Shown here one piece after another: positions 9,375-18,070 of a DNA stretch of 32,682 nt. Origin of the DNA: Planctomycetota bacterium (lineage in GTDB: Bacteria; Planctomycetota; Phycisphaerae; UBA1845); contig JADFPW010000004.1 in assembly GCA_022562105.1 (NCBI GenBank), forward strand, positions 1 through 32,682. Direction: 5' to 3'. The notes beneath the pieces were generated by a model that was given only the letters and a program-made list of their open reading frames with translations, was not told where the DNA came from and ran no database searches. How positions within the stretch are numbered: position 1 is the first letter of the stretch; the number at the start of each line of letters is the position of its first letter. The position numbers were made by a program, and so were the translations under genes.

Positions 9375-11222
9375 CTAGCGGCGCATCGCGGCAGCGCGTT
9401 CCGCCCGAGGCTTCGGTGTCTTGTAGGTGGTGATTTGATCGACGTGCCAACTCGTCCCGTCGAAGGTGGTTACCGATGACGACGAACTCAGGAAGTCGAC
9501 CCCGGACAGGACGTTGAAGATGCGCCTCATGATGTTGAACATGGCGGCGGGCGCCGCCGCCTCTTCCGGCATCTGGGCGATCACCGCCCCACTGAGGGCC
9601 CCGAACAGATAAGCCATCGCCCCGAGTTCCTCCCCGAATGTGGTCAGGTCGCTAAACGATGCGGCGTACGCCGGCCCGCTGGGGACCAATCCTTCATGTT
9701 GGAAGCGCTTGCTGGCCACGATGCTGGGCGCTCCCCGGCTGGTGGCCAGGCACTCGTTAACCGCCTCGGCGGACGTGCCCACCATGAGCCAATCTTCGTA
9801 CACGCCCCACACCGGCACGATTTGCATTATTAACTGCAATTGCACATTACGCACCACTTGGAATCCGTCGGCGTCCACCTCGGTCGCCGGATCTGTGCCC
9901 TGGAGCAACAGCGGAAACTTCCGGCCGAGGTAGTCAAGAGCGGCATTGATCTTCTGGGCGGCCAAACGCGGATCACGCACCCGGATCATCAGAACACCGC
10001 TCACGCCTTGGCCGCCGGACGGTGGAAGCCGGACGCTGATGGCCTCGCCGCTCAACCAGCTCAGCAGATCGCGTTCAACATGAAACCCCCACTCTTTCTG
10101 ACTTCGCTCCCATTCGGCCAGCCGATTCGCTCCGTCCGGTACGTTGGTGGCGATAAAACCGAGCGCACCATGGTAGATCTCCCCCAGGTCGAGCCCGGCC
10201 GACACGCTGAAGCTGACCGCCCGTTGGGGAACAAACCTATCGAACCTGGCAAACGGTTTGCGAGAGGTCATCGCCCGAGCCAACGGCTTGGAAGCTGCAT
10301 CCGGTTGAAGCTTGATCACCGTCGTGACGCGCTGCCGGTAGCCCTGCGTGGATTCCGAAGCCACGATGTATTCGATGATGTTGAGATTTTCGATGGCCGA
10401 CTGCAGCATGGCCAATCCACGGGGATGCTCCGCCCGGGTATCCGGCGGCCTCATCATGTGCGGAAAGGTCTGGAGTCCTCGAAACAATTCACCCATGTCG
10501 AAGAACGAAATACTGTCTTGGGGGGTCGGCACTTGTCGCATCGCCTGGCGGAAGTGCGGCGCGTCGATCACCGCGCGCGTGGTTCCCTCGCCCGCGAGCA
10601 AGCCTGTGACCTGTTCGAGCGACTTCGCCCCGACCACCAACCCTACCACGTCACCGTGATGCAACAAGTGAATACCGAACATCCCCTCGCCGTCGGAGAG
10701 CGTCGAGACGGGCACGCCATGAACCGTGTGCTCAACGACACGCGCCTCACCGAACATCGCCGCCAATTCAACCAAGATCGCGCGCAACGCTTCAGCATGG
10801 GATGAAGCGGTTCCCAAGTTGGGACGCGTCAGCAGAATCAAGTCCGGGAACGGGGCGGACAGGCGTTCGGCGAAAGCAGTCTCTTGATTGAACAGGGCCG
10901 ACCAGTCGACCTTGGAGCCCAGCGCCAGGACGCGACTCCACCCCTCCTCGGTCTCAGCTCGCCGTTGAGGATCGTCAATAGAGGTGAGCAGCAGCTCCTT
11001 AAGATCCTCGATGATGCCGCTTTGAAAGAAATCCTCCCAGACGCCACTCCAATACTCGTAGATGAATTCACTGTTGGGATTGGCAACGCCATGGGCGTAC
11101 ATCCAAACGTCGGCTGGAAGATAGCGGCCCAGCGTGTACTGCTCCGGCAGCGGATCAGCCCCGACGGGCGCACTGCTCACCAGCACCAGTAGACAAATCC
11201 ACCGCAGGCGAGCCCAGATCAC
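9375..11222 (-). CDS. Secreted protein of unknown function
   Basis: Signal peptide VIWARLRWICLLVLVSSAPVGA. GTG start at 11222 supported by alignment with the duplicated leader of the 18071-19267 gene. ORF track starts at 11264. Confidence 0.75.
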   Translation of the reverse strand: MIWARLRWICLLVLVSSAPVGADPLPEQYTLGRYLPADVWMYAHGVANPNSEFIYEYWSGVWEDFFQSGIIEDLKELLLTSIDDPQRRAETEEGWSRVLALGSKVDWSALFNQETAFAERLSAPFPDLILLTRPNLGTASSHAEALRAILVELAAMFGEARVVEHTVHGVPVSTLSDGEGMFGIHLLHHGDVVGLVVGAKSLEQVTGLLAGEGTTRAVIDAPHFRQAMRQVPTPQDSISFFDMGELFRGLQTFPHMMRPPDTRAEHPRGLAMLQSAIENLNIIEYIVASESTQGYRQRVTTVIKLQPDAASKPLARAMTSRKPFARFDRFVPQRAVSFSVSAGLDLGEIYHGALGFIATNVPDGANRLAEWERSQKEWGFHVERDLLSWLSGEAISVRLPPSGGQGVSGVLMIRVRDPRLAAQKINAALDYLGRKFPLLLQGTDPATEVDADGFQVVRNVQLQLIMQIVPVWGVYEDWLMVGTSAEAVNECLATSRGAPSIVASKRFQHEGLVPSGPAYAASFSDLTTFGEELGAMAYLFGALSGAVIAQMPEEAAAPAAMFNIMRRIFNVLSGVDFLSSSSSVTTFDGTSWHVDQITTYKTPKPRAERAAAMRR

Positions 11223-11529
11223 GATTCCGATTCTCCTCATTCGACGCTCAAACACACCACCCATTTGAGCATACTCGTGGGCTCGGCCGACGGCTAGTAC
11301 GACTTTGTAGCAGTTGTCCGAACTTGTCCCGGCTAGCCCAATGGCTCGCTCCGAAGCGACCTCGCCCCGAGCTCAACACCCGCTACACCACCCGCTTGGG
11401 CGGTTGCGCCGGCATGGGCTCATCACCGAAGCGAATGGTGAGTTGAGACGGCTGCCGGGTAGGGGTGCCAATGGCGCCGGAACGCTTACCGACCTAATTC
11501 ATGATGGCTAGAGATTCTTCCTGACACCG
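11190..11529. repeat. Duplicated leader/signal-peptide segment, copy A
   Basis: Co-linear with 19232-19565: shared 'ccgcag..agcccagatca', 'attctcctcattcgacgctca', 'gtccgaacttgtcccgg', 'gcgaat', 'attcttcctgayacc'. Confidence 0.75.
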
Positions 11530-11568
11530 TTACTCTCGTGACTCTCACCGTAACTTCTCATGACAACT

Positions 11569-14298
11569 CTATTCGTCTCTGACTATGCTCATCTTGTTAC
11601 TCTTCGCGTCTCCTGCCGGCAACGCCAAACTTTCCTCGTCGGCCGCGGCGCCTGATTCCGTGAGCAACTCGGCCAGGACGGACTTGGCTTGTGCAGCTGC
11701 TGGGTTACTGGTCTCCGACATCGAAGAGGCGTCGGCGATGCTCGCCCGCAGACAGGCTTCCGCCAAAGCAGGTCGCTGTAACTCCTTCAATGCATACCCG
11801 TAATTGTAAAGAAATCGAATGTGGTCCGGGTGGTCCGCCGCCATCTGATCGGCGGTTTGCATGAGCAATTCGTTGGCCGCAACAGTGGCGTCCGCCCGGC
11901 CGCGATTGGCCAGTTGGACCTCGAACTCACGCACCACGGCAACCACACTGTCGTGCTGATTGGGGCTGGCGGCGCGCAGGCGCGTCTCTACACTGCGCTG
12001 GTGATAGCGCAGGCCGTCTTCATCCTGCTGCAGCGCATAGCAGGCCTCGTAAAGAGCCGTAACCGCCTTTTCCGCATAGAAGTGGTTTTCGCCCAGGCTG
12101 CGGCTGAAACCTTCGTACGCCGTCAGCAGATATGGCTTGGCCTGCTCGTGGTCCTGGAGACTAGCGAGGCATACGCCGTATCCATAATGCGCGAACGCCA
12201 CCTGCCAATGATCGGAGGGAAGCGCCTCCTCGACCAGTGCGACGAGTTCCGCATAGAGCGGTGCAGCCTCGCGGTGCTTTTTGAGGCTGGTCAGTAACGA
12301 GGCCATGTTATTCAGTGCAGCCAGATTGGCGGGGTGCGAAGTCGGGTAGCTGCTGCGGCTGATCTCGAGCAGTTCGGCCAAGACCACCTCCGTTTCGGCC
12401 AGTTTGTTCTGGGCCTGGAGGCATCCGGACAGCGAGGTCATCGTCGCCAGGGTCATTTCGTTGTCACGTCCCAATAGGCGCCGCTGAGCGGCCAGCGTTT
12501 CTCGCAGAAGCGGCTCGGCTTGTGCGTGTTTGCCTTGCGACTGCAGGACATCGCCAAGGAGCTGCCGCATCTTGAGCGTAAGCGTGTGGCTTGGTCCGAG
12601 CACCGTCTCGCATCGTTCGAGGGTGTCGCTCAACAAGGGTAGGGCTTCGTCCAGCCGGTCCTGATCCTCTAGCGTGATGGCCAGCGCACCAGCAGTCTGG
12701 AGCGTCTCCTCCGCGTTCGGGCCAAGACGGCGCTGACGAATCGTCAGCGCCTTTTGCAGCTCGGTGGTGGCTACGTCGAGAATGCCCAACGATAGATAGA
12801 CATCGCCGATGGCGTGTCGCACGGCCGCTTCGAGTTCCGGCTGGTTTTCAAAGCGTTCGTCCACGCGCCCACGCGCGTACTCCAAGGCCTCGGCAATGGT
12901 CACTTTGTAACCCTCGCGCTCCTGGGTAGCACTGCCGATCATGTCCTCGATCAAGAATTGGTTTATCGCCTCGGCTTGAGCATAGGATCTGCGGGCTTCG
13001 TCGCGGGCGTCCTTGGCTATGTCGCGCTCACGGGTGGCCACCAGCGCGAACCAGGAAGTCCCGACCAAGCCAAGCACCAAGGCAGCCAATGTACCCACCA
13101 GGCCGCCCACCAGCGCCCGATTACGCCGGGCGAATTTGCGCAGCTGGTAGGTCGCGCTTGGAGGGCGGGCGACGATGGGTTCGTCGCGCAAATAGCGGCG
13201 CAGATCCTCGGCCAATTCTCCGGCCGACTGGTAGCGGCGATTGCATTCCTTCTCCAGCGCCTTGGCGGTGATGGTCTCGAGGTCGCCGCGCAGCAGCGGA
13301 TCGATCGAGCTTAGTCGCGACGGCGTGTCCTGCTGGATGATTCGTACGGCTTCCGGAAGCGACCGACTCCGCACATCGTGCGGTAGCCGCCGGCCCAGCA
13401 ACTCGTAGAGAATCACGCCGATGGCGTATACGTCGGAACGGGTATCGAGTTTGTCGGGGTCACCGGCGACTTGCTCCGGGCTCATGTAGGGAATCGTGCC
13501 GACGAGCTGGGCTGCATCCGTCAACCTGGTGATCGTCTCGACATCCGCATCCACGAACCGGGCCACCCCGAAATCGAGGATCTTGGGCTCGCCGGATGCG
13601 TCCACGAGTATATTGCCGGGCTTGAGATCGCGGTGAATTACGCCCTTCTGGTGGGCGTGTTGGACGGCGTCGCAAATCTTGACGATCAATTCCAGGCGTT
13701 GCGGAATCCCCAAGTCGTGCTGCTTGGCGTAATCCGTCAGCGGGCGACCCTCTATGTACTCCAAGGCGAGAAACGGTTTGGCGACGGGCTCGGACGTGCC
13801 GTCCGATTCGACTGTTCCCAGACCGGCTTCATAGATGTGCGCGATTCCGGGGTGCTGGAGCTGCCCCAACGCGTTCGCTTCGTATTGAAAGCGCTGGATC
13901 GCACGCGGCGATATCAGATCGGGCCGTATGACCTTGAGCGCCACCTTTCTCTGTGGGTTGGACTGGCGCGCTTCATAAACGGTGCCCATGCCGCCCGTGC
14001 CGAGAACACGGATGATGCGATAGGCTCCGATCCTCGTGGGCAGGATCACGTCCTGCGGCAAGGTGTTGACCGCTCGAACCTGTTCGTCCAACTGGGTAAG
14101 CCCGTCACGAACGTTCAGGCCTGGAACCGCCTCAAGGTCGAGGGTGCGCTGATCGCCGGCGAGCAGCGCTTCCACTGCGGACCTGCGATCGGCATCGTCA
14201 CCGCACATCTCGTCGAGAAATGCGGGGCGTTCAGTGGGAACAAGTTTCAGAGCCTCCAGAAACATCGCCCCGACTCGTTCGTGTTGCTCTGGTGTCAC
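11569..14298 (-). CDS. Ser/Thr protein kinase (Hanks type) with TM segment and C-terminal TPR repeats
   Basis: YRIIRVLGTGGMGTVYEARQ..VALKVI, GVIHRDLKPGNILVD, DFGVARF, GTIPYMSPEQVAG; TM ALVGGLVGTLAALVLGLVG; TPRs. GTG start at 14298 overlaps the sigma-factor stop (GTGA). Confidence 0.93.
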   Translation of the reverse strand: MTPEQHERVGAMFLEALKLVPTERPAFLDEMCGDDADRRSAVEALLAGDQRTLDLEAVPGLNVRDGLTQLDEQVRAVNTLPQDVILPTRIGAYRIIRVLGTGGMGTVYEARQSNPQRKVALKVIRPDLISPRAIQRFQYEANALGQLQHPGIAHIYEAGLGTVESDGTSEPVAKPFLALEYIEGRPLTDYAKQHDLGIPQRLELIVKICDAVQHAHQKGVIHRDLKPGNILVDASGEPKILDFGVARFVDADVETITRLTDAAQLVGTIPYMSPEQVAGDPDKLDTRSDVYAIGVILYELLGRRLPHDVRSRSLPEAVRIIQQDTPSRLSSIDPLLRGDLETITAKALEKECNRRYQSAGELAEDLRRYLRDEPIVARPPSATYQLRKFARRNRALVGGLVGTLAALVLGLVGTSWFALVATRERDIAKDARDEARRSYAQAEAINQFLIEDMIGSATQEREGYKVTIAEALEYARGRVDERFENQPELEAAVRHAIGDVYLSLGILDVATTELQKALTIRQRRLGPNAEETLQTAGALAITLEDQDRLDEALPLLSDTLERCETVLGPSHTLTLKMRQLLGDVLQSQGKHAQAEPLLRETLAAQRRLLGRDNEMTLATMTSLSGCLQAQNKLAETEVVLAELLEISRSSYPTSHPANLAALNNMASLLTSLKKHREAAPLYAELVALVEEALPSDHWQVAFAHYGYGVCLASLQDHEQAKPYLLTAYEGFSRSLGENHFYAEKAVTALYEACYALQQDEDGLRYHQRSVETRLRAASPNQHDSVVAVVREFEVQLANRGRADATVAANELLMQTADQMAADHPDHIRFLYNYGYALKELQRPALAEACLRASIADASSMSETSNPAAAQAKSVLAELLTESGAAADEESLALPAGDAKSNKMSIVRDE

Positions 14299-14876
14299 GG
14301 CTGGTCTTCGCTCGCCAGTTCCTGGGCCAGCCACGCCCGTGCGATCCTCCATTCCCCCTTGACTGTCGTTAGCCCAACGCCAAGGATCTCCGCCGATTCT
14401 TCCAGTGTCAGACCTCCAAAGAATCGCAGCTCGACCAGCTTGGCTTGACGCTCACTCAATTCGGCGAGGCGTTCCAGCGCCTCTTCCAGCACCAGCACGT
14501 CAACGACGCGTTCCTCGGCCAGAGCCACCGCCTCGTCCAGCGTGACCTGTGACCAGTCGCCCCCACCACGCTTCGCCGCCCGGCGATCGCGGGCATGGTT
14601 GATCAGCAGGCGTCGCATGGCCCGGGCGGCGACGGCCATGAAATGGGCGCGTCCCTTCCACTCGGTGGCTCCGGCGCCAGCCAATCGGATGTACGCCTCG
14701 TGCACCAAGGCAGTGGGCTGGAGCGTGTGGTTGGCCCGCTCTGCGCTCATGAGATTGCCGGCCACCGCCCGCAGTTCCTCGTATACCAGTGGAAGCAGCC
14801 GGGACGCCGCCGAATCGTCTCCGGCGACCATTTCGCCCAGAATCTGGGTAACCTGATTTGGATCCTTGTTGTCCAC
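14295..14876 (-). CDS. ECF-type RNA polymerase sigma factor
   Basis: MDNKDPNQVTQILGEMVAGDDSAASRLLPLVYEELRAVAGNLMSAERANHTLQPTALVHEAYIRL...LSERQAKLVELRFFGGLTLEESAEILGVGLTTVKGEWRIARAWL; resembles the planctomycete TIGR02999-type family. Confidence 0.93.
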   Translation of the reverse strand: MDNKDPNQVTQILGEMVAGDDSAASRLLPLVYEELRAVAGNLMSAERANHTLQPTALVHEAYIRLAGAGATEWKGRAHFMAVAARAMRRLLINHARDRRAAKRGGGDWSQVTLDEAVALAEERVVDVLVLEEALERLAELSERQAKLVELRFFGGLTLEESAEILGVGLTTVKGEWRIARAWLAQELASEDQP

Positions 14877-14896
14877 GAAACCGGCCTCTAGGCACC

Positions 14897-14924
14897 ATTA
14901 TACGCGTCTGTCTCGCCCTCACAA
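14897..14924 (-). promoter_or_regulatory. Candidate sigma70-type promoter for the ECF sigma/kinase operon
   Basis: Minus strand TTGTGA (14924-14919) - N16 - TATAAT (14902-14897), 20 nt upstream of the ATG at 14876. Confidence 0.5.
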
Positions 14925-15066
14925 CAACAACCCGGACAAGCCGACCGCGCCGGCGTCTTTCCGTGCAGTTAGTCGTGAGGGGTTTTGACGTGAAAAAGAA
15001 AGACGCCAGCGGCTACTCGTTGCCCGTTCGCGTTCTTACGGGACTGACCAGAAAGGGCCAATTGTG

Positions 15067-16371
15067 ATGAAGAGAGGAATTATCGTGAGGAAAAGCAAAG
15101 TTACAGCAGTATCGTTGGCTACGGCGTTGAGCCCGCTTTGGGGTATCGCCGCGTGGCTGGCCGGGCCGCTCCCCGCCCCGGCCGACGAGGTGCCCTTCAC
15201 CGAGATCGAGCTCTCCGCCCCCGCAGGCCCTAGGGACGTTTATGCGGCAGACCTGGACGGCGATGGCGACATCGACATCCTTTTTGCGTCTTCGGTACCG
15301 GGTAACCACAAGATCGGGTGGTACCAGAGCAACGGCGGCTTGCCCGTGACCTTCACCGGCGAGATCGTCATCTCGACCACCGCCCTCGACGTCACTTCTG
15401 TTTTCGCTGCGGACGTGGACGGCGACGGGAACACCGACGTCCTCTCCGCGTCACCGGGCGACCACAAAATCGCGTGGTATAAAAACGACGGCGCCCTTTT
15501 CCCGCCGACCTTCACGGAGCAGGTAATCTCGACCAACGCCCTCGGAGCGCGGTCCGTTTTCGCCGCGGACTTGGATGGCGACGGTGACATCGACGTCCTC
15601 TCCGCATCAGATATTGACAGCAAGCTCGCGTGGTACGAGAACGACGGCGAGTCGCCCCCATCTTTCACCGAGCGGGTAATCGCGACCGACATAATTCCCT
15701 TCGGCCCCCGGTCCCTGTTCGCGACAGATCTGGACGGCGACGGTGACATCGACGTCCTCACCGCGTCACTGGGCACCGCTGCTGCCCCCGGGACCGCGTG
15801 GTACGAGAACGACGGCGAGTCGTCCCCGAACTTCACGAAGCGGGTGATCACCTCGACCCGCGCCATCTCAGTTTACGCGGCGGACATGGATCGCGATGGG
15901 CATATCGACATCCTCTCGGGGTCAAATTCCCTTGGCGGGATTAAATGGCACGAAAATGACGGGGACTCCCCTCCGACCTTCACCGAGCACCCGATCGCGC
16001 CGAACAACGATTACATCCCCACAAGCATGTTCACGATGGATATGGACCTTGACGGGGACACCGACGTCCTCGTCGCGACACTATCCGCCCACTTCGTGTG
16101 GTACGATAGCAGCGGCGGCTTTCCCCCGACATTCATCGAGAGGGATTTGGTGAGTCATGCGTCGACTGACGAATCCGCCTTCGGGGCGGACTTGGACGGC
16201 GACGGGGACATCGATGTCCTCTGGGCCGGGAAAGTCTTCACCGAACGCTTCGCCAAGATCAAAATGTACATTAACTTGCTGCCGCGCACCGCCGGCGACA
16301 TGGACCGCGACGGCGACGTGGACCTGCAGGACTACGCGCTGTTCCAGGAGGTCTTCACGGGTCCGTTTTAG
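15067..16371 (+). CDS. FG-GAP/VCBS repeat surface protein, seven repeats, dockerin-like C-terminus (paralogue 1)
   Basis: Signal peptide; repeats of SVFAADLDGDGDIDVLSAS..KIAWYENDG..PPTFTERVIST; C-terminal GDMDRDGDVDLQDYALFQEVFTGPF. ATG 15067 aligns with ATG 16641 of the paralogue. Confidence 0.9.
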   Translation: MKRGIIVRKSKVTAVSLATALSPLWGIAAWLAGPLPAPADEVPFTEIELSAPAGPRDVYAADLDGDGDIDILFASSVPGNHKIGWYQSNGGLPVTFTGEIVISTTALDVTSVFAADVDGDGNTDVLSASPGDHKIAWYKNDGALFPPTFTEQVISTNALGARSVFAADLDGDGDIDVLSASDIDSKLAWYENDGESPPSFTERVIATDIIPFGPRSLFATDLDGDGDIDVLTASLGTAAAPGTAWYENDGESSPNFTKRVITSTRAISVYAADMDRDGHIDILSGSNSLGGIKWHENDGDSPPTFTEHPIAPNNDYIPTSMFTMDMDLDGDTDVLVATLSAHFVWYDSSGGFPPTFIERDLVSHASTDESAFGADLDGDGDIDVLWAGKVFTERFAKIKMYINLLPRTAGDMDRDGDVDLQDYALFQEVFTGPF

Positions 16372-16414
16372 AACACATGGGCATCCGACGGACGTCCCTC
16401 TAGCAGCCCGTTGA

Positions 16415-16451
16415 ATTAGTGGCGGCCAGCGCCTCGCCGGCCGCTACTAAT
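16415..16451. repeat. Hairpin ATTAGTGGCGGCC-N11-GGCCGCTACTAAT
   Basis: 13-bp arms with one mismatch (G/T), in the spacer between the tandem units. Confidence 0.75.
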
Positions 16452-16465
16452 CTCACGGGCGACTG

Positions 16466-17937
16466 GGCACCATCATGCGCGTTCCTCTCGCCTTCACAAT
16501 AAAAACCCGGGCAAGCCGACCGCGCCGCAGACTTTCCGTGCAATTGGTCATGTGGGGTATTGACGAGACAAGGAAGGCGCCGGCGGCTTCTCGTCGCCCG
16601 TGCGCGTTTTTTCGGGGTTCACCAGAAAGGGACGATTAAGATGAGAATAGGAATGGTCGTGAAACATCACAGGGTTACCGCAGTATCGCTCGCTGCGGCG
16701 CTGAGCCCGGTTGCAGGTATCGCCGCGTGGCTGGCTGGGCCGCTCCCCGCCACAGGAGGGGAGGTGCCCTTCAACGAGCACGTGCTGTCCGACACCGCTG
16801 ACGGACCGCGGTCTGTTTTCGCGGCGGACTTGGACGGCGACGGGGATCTCGACATCCTCACCGCGTCAGAGTTCGACAACAAGATCGCGTGGTACCAAAG
16901 CAACGGCGGCTTACCCGTGACCTTCACCGACGAGATTGTGATCTCGACCGCCGCGATTGGCGCCTGGTCTGTTTTCGCGATGGACGTGGACGGCGACGGG
17001 GACACCGACGTCCTTTCCGCGTCAGACGGTGACAACAAGATTGCGTGGTACGAAAACGACGGCGCCTTGTTCCCGACCTTCACCGAGCGGGTGATCTCGA
17101 CCGACGCCCTCGGGGCGCACTCCGTTTTCGCCGCGGACCTGGACGGCGACGGGGACACCGACGTCCTCTCGGGTTCGCTGTCTGACACCAAGGTCGCGTG
17201 GTACGAGAACGACGGCCAGTCGCCCCCGACCTTCACCGAGCATGTGCTCTCGACCGACACCACTGCCTTTGGTTCCCGATCCGTCTTGGCGACGGATTTG
17301 GATGGCGACGGCGACATCGACGTCCTCTCCACCTCCTTCGCCGGCGAGATCGCATGGTACGAAAACGACGGCGGTTCGCCCCCGACCTTCACCGAGCGGG
17401 TGATCTCGACGACCGCCAGTGGAGGCAGCGGCCTATGCGCCACGGACCTGGACGGCGACGGGAATATCGACGTCCTCTCCGCGGCTGCTGCGATTGCGTG
17501 GTACGAAAGCGACGGCGGCTCGCCTCCGACGTTCACCAAGCGAGTGATCGTGTCGGATGTCGGATTTGTTCTTTCCGTTTTCGCCGCGGATGTGGACAAC
17601 GATGGAGATATCGACGTCCTCTCCGCGACATTCGGTCACAATAACCTCGTGTGGTACGAGAGCAGCGGCGGCTCTCCCCCGACCTGGCAGGAGCGGGTGA
17701 TCTCGACCGATTCAAACCTCGGCTTTTCTGTTTTCGCGGTGGACTTGGACGGCGACGCGGACCCCGAAATCCTCCACGTGGGAGACACACTTGGCGGCAG
17801 CAAGCTCATGTGGTACGAGAACGTGATGCAGCACGCCGACCTCGACGCCGATGGCGACGTGGACCTGCACGACTTCGCTCTGTTGCAGCTGGCCTTCACC
17901 GGCCCGAAGTAGAATACATGGGCACCCGACGTCCCAT
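16466..17937. repeat. Tandem duplication unit, copy 2
   Basis: See copy 1 (14891-16398). Confidence 0.85.
16641..17912 (+). CDS. FG-GAP/VCBS repeat surface protein, seven repeats, dockerin-like C-terminus (paralogue 2)
   Basis: MRIGMVVKHHRVTAVSLAAALSPVAGIAAWLAGPLPATGGEVPFNEHVL aligns with paralogue 1 (KVTAVSLATALSPLWGIAAWLAGPLPAPADEVPFTEIEL); C-terminal DLDADGDVDLHDFALLQLAFTGPK. ATG 16641 preferred to 16560. Confidence 0.9.
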   Translation: MRIGMVVKHHRVTAVSLAAALSPVAGIAAWLAGPLPATGGEVPFNEHVLSDTADGPRSVFAADLDGDGDLDILTASEFDNKIAWYQSNGGLPVTFTDEIVISTAAIGAWSVFAMDVDGDGDTDVLSASDGDNKIAWYENDGALFPTFTERVISTDALGAHSVFAADLDGDGDTDVLSGSLSDTKVAWYENDGQSPPTFTEHVLSTDTTAFGSRSVLATDLDGDGDIDVLSTSFAGEIAWYENDGGSPPTFTERVISTTASGGSGLCATDLDGDGNIDVLSAAAAIAWYESDGGSPPTFTKRVIVSDVGFVLSVFAADVDNDGDIDVLSATFGHNNLVWYESSGGSPPTWQERVISTDSNLGFSVFAVDLDGDADPEILHVGDTLGGSKLMWYENVMQHADLDADGDVDLHDFALLQLAFTGPK

Positions 17938-18067
17938 TGCGTCTTTCAATGAACACACGATCGCGCACTGCGAGAGTACAACTTCGGCCACGGGCATCCC
18001 CACCATCTCCGGGTGGGGCTTGCTCATGGTGTCGTTGGTGGTGCTAACACCGGGGACGTTTACCTAG
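17918..18067 (+). pseudogene. Orphan IPTL-CTERM-like sorting tail (49-aa ORF or gene remnant)
   Basis: MGTRRPIASFNEHTIAHCESTTSATGIPTISGWGLLMVSLVVLTPGTFT*: IPT-x-S-x-WG motif followed by a hydrophobic stretch; starts 6 nt after the VCBS-2 stop, in another frame. Confidence 0.55.
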
Positions 18068-18070
18068 CGA

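Larger units (their letters stand above)
14891..16398. repeat. Tandem duplication unit, copy 1 (leader + VCBS gene + 3' flank)
   Basis: Homologous along its length to 16466-17937, including non-coding leader (ggcaccat..gcgcgt..ctcgcc..caagccgaccgcgcc) and 3' flank (agaaYacatgggcaYccgac). Confidence 0.85.

Noticed and set aside
9840-10805. 321-aa plus-strand ORF
   Set aside because: Antisense to the secreted protein at 9375-11222; composition typical of a shadow frame.
13471-14448. 325-aa plus-strand ORF
   Set aside because: Antisense to the kinase domain, whose motifs are unambiguous.
16667-17599. 310-aa minus-strand repetitive ORF (SVKVGGEPPSFSYHAI repeats)
   Set aside because: Antisense of the VCBS repeats; periodicity is inherited from the sense-strand blades.
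15200-17800. Possible CRISPR-like or minisatellite array (recurrent GACGGCGACGGGGACATCGACGTCCT every ~150 bp)
   Set aside because: Repeats are in frame and encode the DLDGDGDIDVL calcium loops of VCBS blades; no spacer/repeat architecture.
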